NCBI GenBank assembly: GCA_903881205.1
Contig: CAIRSC010000012.1
Coordinates: 1-9,106, forward strand
DNA length: 9,106 nt
Direction of reading: 5' to 3'
Origin: an uncultured bacterium
GTDB lineage: Bacteria; Patescibacteriota; Minisyncoccia; Phycocordibacterales; UBA2100
Made by a program: the position numbers and the translations under genes
Shown here: piece by piece, positions 1-5,267 of the stretch
How the letters are laid out: each line of letters opens with the position of its first letter
How positions within the stretch are numbered: position 1 is the stretch's first letter
Notes under the pieces: generated by a model
Told to the model about the DNA's origin: nothing
The model's input: the letters and a program-made list of their open reading frames with translations, nothing else
The model's database searches: none

Positions 1-117
1 TCGGGAGATTCCGTCGCACAGCTCAAGAAGAATTGGAAGCCGGAAATGATGCTTCCGCGGCTCTTCGTGGACCGCGATATTGCCGACGGTGCTAAGCGCG
101 CCAAGAAAGACAAATAA
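1..117 (+). CDS. C-terminal end of an unidentified protein (5' end outside window)
   Basis: An open frame enters from the left edge in frame 1 and stops at TAA 115-117, giving the last 38 residues of a protein. The visible part is charged: a lysine-rich stretch, a segment reading MMLPRLFVDRDIADGA, then a basic tail ending KRAKKDK. I do not recognise a family from this short piece. Only four bases separate its stop from the thyA ATG, and no promoter or terminator is visible between them, so the two are probably co-transcribed. A role in nucleotide or folate metabolism would fit the neighbours but is a guess from context. Confidence 0.6.
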   Translation, partial: SGDSVAQLKKNWKPEMMLPRLFVDRDIADGAKRAKKDK

Positions 118-121
118 AATT

Positions 122-961
122 ATGAAGCAGTACAACGACATACTCAAACGGATCATGGAAGAGGGTGTCGATCGCGAGGGTCGCAATGCCACGACCCGCG
201 CCCTCTTTGCATTGCAGATGCGTTTTAATATGGAAGACGGATTTCCTGCGGTAACCACCAAGAAACTTGCGTTTAAGGCGGTAAAAAGCGAACTTCTCTG
301 GTTCCTCGCAATGAAGGGCAAAGAACGCGCAAGTGATGAGGAGCTCAAGGTGCTCAACGGCTCGGAGCGCACGATCTGGACCGACAACGCCGAATCGGAC
401 TACTGGAAGCCCAAAGTGCAGTTCAAGGGCGACCTGGGCCGCGTATATGGCATCCAGTGGCGCAATTGGAAGAAGCCCGACGGTACGACAGTGGACCAGA
501 TCGCGCAGCTTATCGAGAAGATCAAGACGACCCCGAACGATCGGCGCCTTATCGTGAATGCGTGGAATCCGGGCGAGCTCGAAGACATGGCGCTTCCGCC
601 GTGCCACATGTTCTTCCAGTGTTTCGTCGCCAACGGCAAACTTTCATTGCATATGGTGCAGCGCAGCTGCGATATGTTCCTCGGCGTGCCGTTCAACATC
701 GCGTCATACTCGCTCCTGCTTCACATGCTCGCGCAGGTGACTGGGCTCAAAGCGGGCGAATGCGTGCTCACATTGCAAGACGCACACATCTATCACGAAC
801 ATTTTGATGCGGTCAAAGAACAGCTCGCGCGCGAGCCCTTGCCGCTGTGCCAGCTGCATTTGAATCCGAGCGTTATGGACATCGACGGCTTCAAAATGGA
901 GGATATCGAGCTCATCAACTACCAAAGCCATCCCTCGATCAAGGCAAAAATGATCGTGTAG
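122..961 (+). CDS. thyA: Thymidylate synthase (ThyA type)
   Basis: Makes dTMP from dUMP using 5,10-methylene-THF as methyl donor and reductant, releasing DHF; cytosolic. The 279-residue product spans the whole family (E. coli ThyA has 264). Visible landmarks are the N-terminal QMRFNMEDGFPAVTTKK block followed by ELLWFL, the LGRVYGIQWRNW segment, RRLIVNAWNP, the catalytic cysteine in LPPCHMFFQ (Cys161), the dUMP-binding QRSCDMFLGVPFNIASYSLL block and DAHIYHEHFDAV near the C-terminus. Extra residues lie between the ELLWFL block and LGRVYG, a region that varies in length in the family. The start is the ATG at 122; a TTG 14 codons upstream keeps the frame open but overlaps the preceding gene and adds residues the family lacks. 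No clear Shine-Dalgarno is seen, so translation may be coupled to the upstream gene. The folA gene downstream regenerates its cofactor. Confidence 0.97.
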   Translation: MKQYNDILKRIMEEGVDREGRNATTRALFALQMRFNMEDGFPAVTTKKLAFKAVKSELLWFLAMKGKERASDEELKVLNGSERTIWTDNAESDYWKPKVQFKGDLGRVYGIQWRNWKKPDGTTVDQIAQLIEKIKTTPNDRRLIVNAWNPGELEDMALPPCHMFFQCFVANGKLSLHMVQRSCDMFLGVPFNIASYSLLLHMLAQVTGLKAGECVLTLQDAHIYHEHFDAVKEQLAREPLPLCQLHLNPSVMDIDGFKMEDIELINYQSHPSIKAKMIV

Positions 962-970
962 GCTGTTTAT

Positions 971-979
971 TGCGATATT
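971..979 (+). promoter_or_regulatory. Possible extended -10 upstream of the deoxyribosyltransferase-like gene
   Basis: The 61-base gap after thyA contains TGC followed by GATATT (974-979), a TGn extended -10 with four of six consensus bases. It would start transcription near 986, about 37 bases before the ATG at 1023. No convincing -35 is seen, and read-through from thyA is equally possible. Confidence 0.25.
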
Positions 980-1022
980 CAGGAAACCGTGGCAGGGTGA
1001 GAACAGGTAGGGAGAAATCACC

Positions 1023-1604
1023 ATGCAGATACTCGTTCCAAAGCGCTCAATCAATATCCCGCAGTTCTACGGAGACGGGCTGATCCGTCCCATTATATTT
1101 TTTGCAGGTCCCGTACGCGGCGGAGGCGACTGGCAGGTCCCTATGGCGCACTTGGTGAAAGAACACCCCAAACTCACGAAAAGCATCGTTGCAATTCCGT
1201 GCAGGTGGGATGCAACTCACAAAATGGCACCGTGTTTTATCTCCGGCGATCAGAATGTATTTCCGCGTCAGCTTAATTGGGAGCGGAAATATCTGAAGAT
1301 TGCGGGATTGGCTCCGCCTCCTGTACCGGGCTGTGTTCTTTTTTGGCTCGGTGAGGAAGATACGGCATCACCTCATCCGGGACCGGAGCCATACAGTATG
1401 GACACGCGTGGCGAAGTTGCCGAGTGGCGAATGCGCATGGCATTCCAAAATGCTCGTGTCGTAATCGGTGCCGAACCCGGCTATCACGGACTGAGTCAGA
1501 TCCAGCGTAATTACAGTCAGGAGCTGGGTTACGATTTTCCGATCTACCAGACCAAGGAAGCGACCGTTAATGCCGCCGCTGAGATGGCCTTTCGTGATCT
1601 GTGA
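1023..1604 (+). CDS. Nucleoside 2-deoxyribosyltransferase-like protein
   Basis: Proteins of this fold cleave or exchange the N-glycosidic bond of deoxynucleosides or deoxynucleotides for base salvage. The 193-residue product has the family hallmarks: an N-terminal beta strand and phosphate/sugar loop reading IIFFAGPVRGGGDWQ (24-38), a PCRWD segment (59-63), and YSMDTRGEVAEWR (124-136). In the last, the glutamate (Glu131) sits where the family's catalytic acid is expected. VVIGAEPGYHGL follows. This best matches the nucleoside 2-deoxyribosyltransferase-like group (PF15891 type), from motif reading only. The ATG at 1023 has a strong purine-rich ribosome site (AGGGAG, 1009-1014) at eight bases. 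It follows thyA by 61 bases and ends in a strong terminator. Whether the substrate is a free nucleoside, a nucleotide or a modified base cannot be told. Confidence 0.8.
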   Translation: MQILVPKRSINIPQFYGDGLIRPIIFFAGPVRGGGDWQVPMAHLVKEHPKLTKSIVAIPCRWDATHKMAPCFISGDQNVFPRQLNWERKYLKIAGLAPPPVPGCVLFWLGEEDTASPHPGPEPYSMDTRGEVAEWRMRMAFQNARVVIGAEPGYHGLSQIQRNYSQELGYDFPIYQTKEATVNAAAEMAFRDL

Positions 1605-1618
1605 TGTATCGTTCCAGG

Positions 1619-1650
1619 CGGCGGCTCTCGCGAGTCGCCGTTTTCTTTTT
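1619..1650 (+). terminator. Rho-independent terminator after the deoxyribosyltransferase-like gene
   Basis: A nine-pair stem (CGGCGGCTC 1619-1627 with GAGTCGCCG 1632-1640, one G-U pair) closes a TCGC loop and is followed by TTTTCTTTTT. It begins 14 bases after the stop codon and separates thyA and its neighbour from folA. Confidence 0.92.
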
Positions 1651-1651
1651 A

Positions 1652-1666
1652 TGCTATATTCGGCCT
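1652..1666 (+). promoter_or_regulatory. Extended -10 promoter of folA, predicting a leaderless mRNA
   Basis: TGC TATATT (1652-1660) is an extended -10 element with five of six consensus bases. It sits just after the terminator T-tract, and only six bases (CGGCCT) separate it from the folA ATG at 1667. Normal -10 to start-site spacing puts transcription initiation on or within a base or so of that A. No Shine-Dalgarno precedes the ATG, in agreement. No -35 is evident, as is usual for extended -10 promoters. Confidence 0.7.
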
Positions 1667-2167
1667 ATGAATACACCTCCCGTATGTATCGTTGTCGCCA
1701 TCGGTAAGAATAGGGAATTAGGGCTCGGTGGCAAACTCCTCTGGCACATTCCCGACGATCTGAAGCGCTTTAAACAGCTCACGATGGGCCACCCCATCAT
1801 CATGGGCCGGAAGACCTTTGAATCGATATTGGGGTATCTGGGCAAGCCGCTGCCGGGCCGCACCAATATCGTGGTGACCCGCGATCCGCAATGGCAGTAT
1901 GAAGGCGTTGTCGTTGCTGGATCTATCGAAGACGCGCTTGAAAAAGCGCGCTCCGAAAATCCGACCGAGATCCATATCGGTGGCGGAGCACAGCTCTACG
2001 AACAGGTGCTTCCGCATGTTGATAAACTCTTTCTCACTATTATCGATGATACGAAAGAGGCGGATACTTTTTTCCCACCGTACGAAACAGATTTCACGAA
2101 GAAGACATTTGAGGAATCACATGAACACGAGGGACTGAAATATACATGGATAAATCTTGAACGATAA
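1667..2167 (+). CDS. folA: Dihydrofolate reductase
   Basis: Reduces DHF to THF with NADPH, returning the cofactor oxidised by ThyA. The 166-residue product is full length (E. coli FolA 159). Visible landmarks are the N-terminal strand and Met20-type loop (IVVAIGKNRELGLGGKLLWHIPDDL) with the catalytic acid at Asp30, the NADPH-binding IIMGRKTFESI, GRTNIVVTRD, the IHIGGGAQLYEQVL glycine turn, and ADTFFPP near the C-terminus. The ATG at 1667 is preferred over an in-frame ATG 22 codons upstream, because that longer form would run through the terminator hairpin and add a basic stretch the family lacks. No ribosome site is present and a -10 box lies right upstream, so it is probably translated from a leaderless mRNA. 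It is separated from thyA by one gene and a terminator, so the two are regulated apart despite their linked chemistry. Confidence 0.96.
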   Translation: MNTPPVCIVVAIGKNRELGLGGKLLWHIPDDLKRFKQLTMGHPIIMGRKTFESILGYLGKPLPGRTNIVVTRDPQWQYEGVVVAGSIEDALEKARSENPTEIHIGGGAQLYEQVLPHVDKLFLTIIDDTKEADTFFPPYETDFTKKTFEESHEHEGLKYTWINLER

Positions 2168-2199
2168 TTGGCGCATCATTTCGTCCTAAGAAAAAAGTA

Positions 2200-2223
2200 A
2201 GCGCCGGGCAACCGGCGCTTTTT
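2200..2223. terminator. Bidirectional terminator between folA and the Cys-rich gene
   Basis: A perfect eight-pair stem (AGCGCCGG 2200-2207 with CCGGCGCT 2212-2219) closes a GCAA tetraloop. T-rich sequence follows on the + strand, and an A-rich run just upstream (2190-2196) provides the U-tract for the - strand. It lies 32 bases after the folA stop and 27 bases beyond the stop of the convergent gene, so it can end both transcripts. Confidence 0.9.
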
Positions 2224-2246
2224 CTCAATTATCTTCGTTGGTTTCT

Positions 2247-2717
2247 TCAGCGGTCGACGCGGCGCAAGGGCTTTTTGGGTGTCAGGGTAATTTGTGCGGT
2301 GCCCTGATAACATTCCTTCGTCGTACAGAATGAGCAGGTGCCGCCGCTGCGATAGCCGGTGTCCCAAGTGGTGCATTTCGACATAGTTACTTCGCCTGAG
2401 ATCATGCACCGTTGCGCCTTACCTTTCAGACGCGGAATCGCGGCTGTGATCGGTGCCAGCGGAAGTCGCGGGACGCTGTGCCCGCTGACGCGGACGTCCA
2501 CCGAATATTCAACGCCATCTTTAGTCGCGGACATTTTACATCGGCCGCTGTGTCCCGTGATCACGACAGAATCGTCGCACTCCTGCGTGGAGATGCTATC
2601 GACCGGTATCTGGCACGAAATCGGGCCGCGGCCCACCCAGATGCCGTCGGCGAATGATGTGATACTGAAAAAGCAGAGACAGAGAGCGGCAAGCGGCGCG
2701 GTGATGAATCGGCGCAT
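2247..2717 (-). CDS. Secreted cysteine-rich protein of unknown function
   Basis: The 156-residue product begins with a textbook Sec signal peptide: MRR, a hydrophobic core to about residue 20, and a likely cleavage site SFA|DG after residue 23. The mature part of about 133 residues contains eight cysteines, an even number that suggests up to four disulfides. They are spread across the domain, and the C-terminal third holds GTCSFC and KEC close together; the rest looks beta-rich. The protein ends in a basic tail. No lipobox with the usual small residues before the cysteine is seen, so it is probably exported and soluble or surface-associated. An excellent ribosome site (GGGGAGGA) precedes the ATG, unlike most genes here. 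It stands alone, divergent from the kinase and convergent with folA. I do not recognise a family. Confidence 0.8.
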   Translation of the reverse strand: MRRFITAPLAALCLCFFSITSFADGIWVGRGPISCQIPVDSISTQECDDSVVITGHSGRCKMSATKDGVEYSVDVRVSGHSVPRLPLAPITAAIPRLKGKAQRCMISGEVTMSKCTTWDTGYRSGGTCSFCTTKECYQGTAQITLTPKKPLRRVDR

Positions 2718-2783
2718 TGAATCCTCCCCTATACTTCATTGTGAGTCCTGGCGGGAGCGTAGCACGTAGCGGTTTTCCCGCAA

Positions 2784-2811
2784 TTGCGCCCATTCTCAGA
2801 GCTTGTATGAT
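2784..2811 (+). promoter_or_regulatory. Probable promoter of the P-loop kinase gene
   Basis: TATGAT (2806-2811) matches the -10 consensus at five of six bases. A weak -35 (TTGCGC, 2784-2789) lies 16 bases upstream. Only eight bases separate the -10 from the ATG at 2820, so the mRNA would be leaderless or nearly so; no Shine-Dalgarno is present. Confidence 0.55.
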
Positions 2812-2819
2812 GCGCAAAT

Positions 2820-3341
2820 ATGAATAATTGGTACGTCCTCACCGGAGGCCCGTGTGCAGGAAAGACGACAACCATCGACGAGCTCGCGCGCCGCGGGTAT
2901 CCGGTGGTGGCCGAACCCGCACGGCTTATCATCGAAGAAAAGCTCGCAATGGGTGAGACTATCGGCGAGATCGTGACGAATAACGATTGGTTGCCGTCGG
3001 TCGTACGTCGCTCGCTCGAACTGCACACGGCGGCTCCGACCGACGAGACCGTGTTTTTCGATCGCGGTATCGCGGATTCGATCGCGTATTACCGACTCAA
3101 TATGCGCGAGCTCGATATTGAATCGAAAGCAATCATCGATTCGATCTCATACGCGAAAATATTTGTGCTCGATCTTGTTGATTTCGAAAATGACGAAGCG
3201 CGAAGCGAGTCGATCGAGGAGGCGCGTGCACTGCACACACTAATCACCGAGGCGTACGAGTCGCTCGGATACGAGATTGTGCGCGTGCCGGTGATGCCGG
3301 TGGGGGAGCGCGTCGACTACATATTGGCGCACCTCAACTGA
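2820..3341 (+). CDS. P-loop ATPase/kinase of the NadR-kinase-like (AAA_28) group
   Basis: A 173-residue single-domain P-loop protein. The Walker A motif GGPCAGKTT is at residues 9-17. VVAEPARLIIEE (29-40) resembles the substrate-binding segment of the group. The DRG-type motif VFFDRGIADSIAYY (78-91) matches the conserved FDRG of the family, and a LID-like charged stretch with RSESIEEAR follows. The end reads SLGYEIVRVPVMPVGERVDYIL, the usual closing strand and helix. Members of the group are annotated as ATPases or as nucleoside/nicotinamide-riboside kinases; the substrate cannot be read from sequence. A deoxynucleoside kinase role would suit the thymidylate genes upstream but is inference. 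The gene is a single-gene unit with its own promoter, divergent from the Cys-rich gene. Full length for the family. Confidence 0.82.
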   Translation: MNNWYVLTGGPCAGKTTTIDELARRGYPVVAEPARLIIEEKLAMGETIGEIVTNNDWLPSVVRRSLELHTAAPTDETVFFDRGIADSIAYYRLNMRELDIESKAIIDSISYAKIFVLDLVDFENDEARSESIEEARALHTLITEAYESLGYEIVRVPVMPVGERVDYILAHLN

Positions 3342-3396
3342 CCCGCTCAGGATATCAACAGGTGGTGGGCTGAAGCTACTATGAAGTAATGAGCGA

Positions 3397-3405
3397 TGAT
3401 ATAAT
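3397..3405 (+). promoter_or_regulatory. Consensus extended -10 promoter driving the putative ncRNA
   Basis: TGA TATAAT (3397-3405) is a perfect extended -10 box. It lies 55 bases after the kinase stop, with no downstream + strand gene to serve. No good -35 is visible. The predicted start is about 3412. Confidence 0.75.
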
Positions 3406-3411
3406 CCGTCT

Positions 3412-3588
3412 AGGTTTTAAGGTCGATACGTTTAACAGGTTGAGGACGTAGTTCTTCGTTTCAGCTGGTTTGGTCCGCAAGGATCATTTCGACCCAGTGA
3501 GAGACGCTCAGGAGTCGACGCCTTGAGGAAGAATTGCGATCTCGTGTCCAAAGAAAAGAGCCACACATTTGTGTGGTTTTTTTCTTTT
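3412..3588 (+). ncRNA. Putative stand-alone structured RNA with a three-way junction (about 177 nt)
   Basis: Bounded by a perfect extended -10 promoter and a strong terminator, with no credible protein between. Long-range helix P1 pairs 3441-3457 with 3528-3544: 16 of 17 positions pair, with one A-A mismatch. Four of the pairs are G-U and would be A-C mismatches on the other strand, so the + strand is the functional RNA. Inside P1, P2 (3459-3502) has a lower stem (3459-3468 with 3494-3502, one bulged A), an internal loop, and an upper six-pair stem (3471-3476 with 3481-3486) capped by a GCAA tetraloop. P3 (3507-3512 with 3521-3527, one bulge) has an eight-base loop containing TCGAC, which can pair with GTCGA at 3422-3426 as a pseudoknot. 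P3 abuts P1 directly. Length and single-rod entry recall 6S RNA, but the 29-nt free 5' tail and near-absent 5' bubble do not fit well. It lacks recognisable RNase P, SRP or tmRNA landmarks. Family unknown. Confidence 0.65.
3561..3588. terminator. Strong terminator ending the ncRNA, probably also used by the opposing ABC operon
   Basis: CCACAC (3561-3566) pairs with GTGTGG (3571-3576) around ATTT, followed by TTTTTTTCTTTT. An A-rich run (3550-3557) upstream gives the opposite strand its own U-rich tract (CTCTTTTCTTT), so transcripts of the minus-strand ABC operon, whose stop is at 3710, could also end here. Confidence 0.9.
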
Positions 3589-3709
3589 AAAGCACTCATG
3601 AAAACTGCATCTACGGCGTTGCGTTCGTCGGCAAAACGCTCATCGTACCGAAAGTACGCCTCGCGCTTCGCCTCCTCCGCGCCTTGTAGCTGCAGCTTTC
3701 CTGTGCGCT
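3589..3709. other. Unassigned stretch with small hairpins and a protein-like minus-strand frame
   Basis: These 121 bases lie between the terminator and the permease stop. The minus strand is open in one frame and reads like a charged helix (EAKREAYFRYDERFADERNA, then VDAVF). It has no start of its own outside the permease gene and runs on through the terminator hairpin. Hairpins are also present: CGTAC-CGAAA-GTACG (3644-3658) and GCGTT-N9-AACGC (3621-3639). It could be a decayed coding remnant, a dispersed repeat, or a structured 3' UTR of the permease mRNA. I cannot choose between these. Confidence 0.35.
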
Positions 3710-4492
3710 TTATTGCTTCAAACCAAGTCCGGTGCGGATGAGGTACCAATTGATCGCGAAGAGAACGATGATGATGCCGCCGAGCACCGAGAGTGAGATC
3801 CAGATCGCGATGTCAGCGACGCCGAGGAAGCCGTAGCGGAATCCGTTGATGAGGTAGAAGATCGGATTCACATAGGTCACGTATTGTGCAAGCTGTGGAA
3901 GCGAATGTACCGAATAGAATACACCGCCGAGATAGGTGAGTGGGGTCAGTACGAACGTTGGGACGATATTGATCGCGTCCATCGATTTGGCGTAGACGCC
4001 GTTGACGAGTCCGGCGAGCGCGAAGACGACAGCCGTGAGGAGTCCGAAGACAAAGATGATTCCGATATTAGCGATCGTGAGGTGCAGTCCGGTGAAGAAT
4101 GCTGATATAAGCATCACCAAAGTGCCCACCAGGATTCCACGTACCACCCCGCCCGAAACGAATCCGACGATGAGTAGCCATGGTGGAGTCGGAGACACGA
4201 GGATCTCATCGATGGAGCGCATGAAGAATTTGGACTGGAAGAAGGTGAACGAGGTGTTGGAATATGCGTTGGTGACGATCGCAAGCATGACGAGCCCGGG
4301 CACGACGAACGACATATAGTTGACTCCTTGCATGGTGCCGATGCGACTGCCGAGCACCGAGCCGAAGATCAGAAAGTACAGGCTCGAGGTGATGACCGAG
4401 GGCAGGAATGTCTGTACCCATATGCGGAACAATCGTACGACGTCCTTGCGCACCATCGTGTAATACGAGATCCAGAGTTGATAGGTATTCAT
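3710..4492 (-). CDS. yadH: ABC-2 type transporter permease, YadH-like
   Basis: The membrane partner of the adjacent ATPase in an ABC-2 exporter. The 260-residue length equals that of YadH-type permeases. About six hydrophobic segments are visible: near residues 22-45, 60-80, 103-130, 137-165, 172-192 and 229-252. The conserved ABC-2 region TFVLTPLTYLGGVFYSV is followed by LPQLAQYVTYVNPIFYLINGFRYGFLG, the most diagnostic block of the family. The start lies two bases after the ATPase stop (TAA-TT-ATG) with no clear ribosome site, so translational coupling is likely. The order ATPase then permease is the usual one. Substrate is unknown; YadGH itself is poorly characterised, and related ABC-2 systems export drugs, lipids or polysaccharides. 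Confidence 0.92.
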   Translation of the reverse strand: MNTYQLWISYYTMVRKDVVRLFRIWVQTFLPSVITSSLYFLIFGSVLGSRIGTMQGVNYMSFVVPGLVMLAIVTNAYSNTSFTFFQSKFFMRSIDEILVSPTPPWLLIVGFVSGGVVRGILVGTLVMLISAFFTGLHLTIANIGIIFVFGLLTAVVFALAGLVNGVYAKSMDAINIVPTFVLTPLTYLGGVFYSVHSLPQLAQYVTYVNPIFYLINGFRYGFLGVADIAIWISLSVLGGIIIVLFAINWYLIRTGLGLKQ

Positions 4493-4494
4493 AA

Positions 4495-5259
4495 TTATTT
4501 ATCCGAAGTGAGTTTAAGGAATACTTCTTCCAGTCGTCCGCCGCGGAATCCGCTGCCATCTGCTGCGTGTGCGCTCTCGTTGCGTTTGAGTACGTCTTCC
4601 ATCGATCCTTGTTCGACGATCTCGCCCTTATTGATGATGGCGACGTGTTTGCAGAGCTGCTCGGCTTCTTCAAGATAGTGTGTGGTGAGGAGGATTGTCA
4701 GACCTTTCTTACTGAGTCCGGTCAGGTATTCCCACATACCACGACGCAGTTCCACATCGACGCCAGCGGTCGGCTCATCAAGTATCAGGAAGCGCGGCTC
4801 GTTGACGAGCGCACGTGCGATCATCAGCCGGCGCTTCATGCCTCCCGAAAGGCTCATCGCGTTTTTATCCATTTTATCGGCGAGTCCGAGATCGGTCAGG
4901 ATCTGTTTGGCGCGCGGGATTGCGATCGAGCGTGGAATACCGTAGTAGCCTGCTTGATTGACCACGATGTCGAGCGGTTTTTCGAACGGGTTGAAGTTGA
5001 TCTCCTGGCCGACCAGCCCGATGTTGGTCTTTGCAATTTCCGGATCAGTATTGATATCAGAGCCGAATACTGAGACGGTACCGGATGACTTGTTCACGAG
5101 TCCTGCGGTGATACCGATGATCGTGGTCTTTCCCGCTCCATTGGGGCCCAGCAGTGCAAAAAAATCGCCCTCGGGAATTTCGAGCGACACGCCGCGAAGC
5201 GCCACGGTGCCGTTGCCGTATTCTTTCTTGAGATCTTTGATGGAGAGTGCTGTTGCCAT
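4495..5259 (-). CDS. yadG: ABC transporter ATP-binding protein, YadG-like
   Basis: Powers the YadH-like permease encoded next to it. All ABC ATPase motifs are intact in 254 residues: Walker A GPNGAGKTT (38-46), Q-loop Gln85, signature LSGGMKRRL (137-145), Walker B FLILDEPTAGVD (157-168) and the H-loop histidine (His194) in LLTTHYLEEAEQLC. The segments INFNPFEKPLDIVVNQAGYY and DVELRRGMWEYL are strikingly like YadG of gammaproteobacteria as I recall it. The product is shorter than the roughly 308 residues of E. coli YadG because the C-terminal extension is reduced. It ends LEEVFLKLT, as many exporter ATPases do. The start is eight bases after the HAD stop; no strong ribosome site is seen. It probably belongs to one operon with the two upstream genes. 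Confidence 0.95.
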   Translation of the reverse strand: MATALSIKDLKKEYGNGTVALRGVSLEIPEGDFFALLGPNGAGKTTIIGITAGLVNKSSGTVSVFGSDINTDPEIAKTNIGLVGQEINFNPFEKPLDIVVNQAGYYGIPRSIAIPRAKQILTDLGLADKMDKNAMSLSGGMKRRLMIARALVNEPRFLILDEPTAGVDVELRRGMWEYLTGLSKKGLTILLTTHYLEEAEQLCKHVAIINKGEIVEQGSMEDVLKRNESAHAADGSGFRGGRLEEVFLKLTSDK

Positions 5260-5267
5260 ATGAGTCG

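Noticed and set aside
92..607. Minus-strand open frame (171 codons) opposite thyA
   Set aside because: Antisense to the conserved thyA core and without recognisable features.
1601..1666. N-terminal extension of dihydrofolate reductase from an upstream in-frame ATG
   Set aside because: It would be encoded by the terminator hairpin and T-tract and has no counterpart in the family.
3412..3588. Identification of the RNA as 6S, SRP RNA, RNase P or tmRNA
   Set aside because: SRP domain IV, RNase P core and tmRNA landmarks were not seen; the 6S-like rod lacks a clear central bubble on the 5' side. The family is left open.
3412..3588. Riboswitch controlling a downstream gene
   Set aside because: No + strand gene follows the terminator; the next genes run toward it on the other strand.
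3523..3741. Plus-strand open frame across the ncRNA terminator
   Set aside because: Its Ser/Arg-rich product is a translation of the terminator hairpin and A/T tracts, and it runs into the antisense end of the permease gene.
4567..5073. Long + strand open frame (168 codons) opposite the ABC ATPase
   Set aside because: It is fully antisense to a gene with all ABC motifs and has no recognisable domain of its own.
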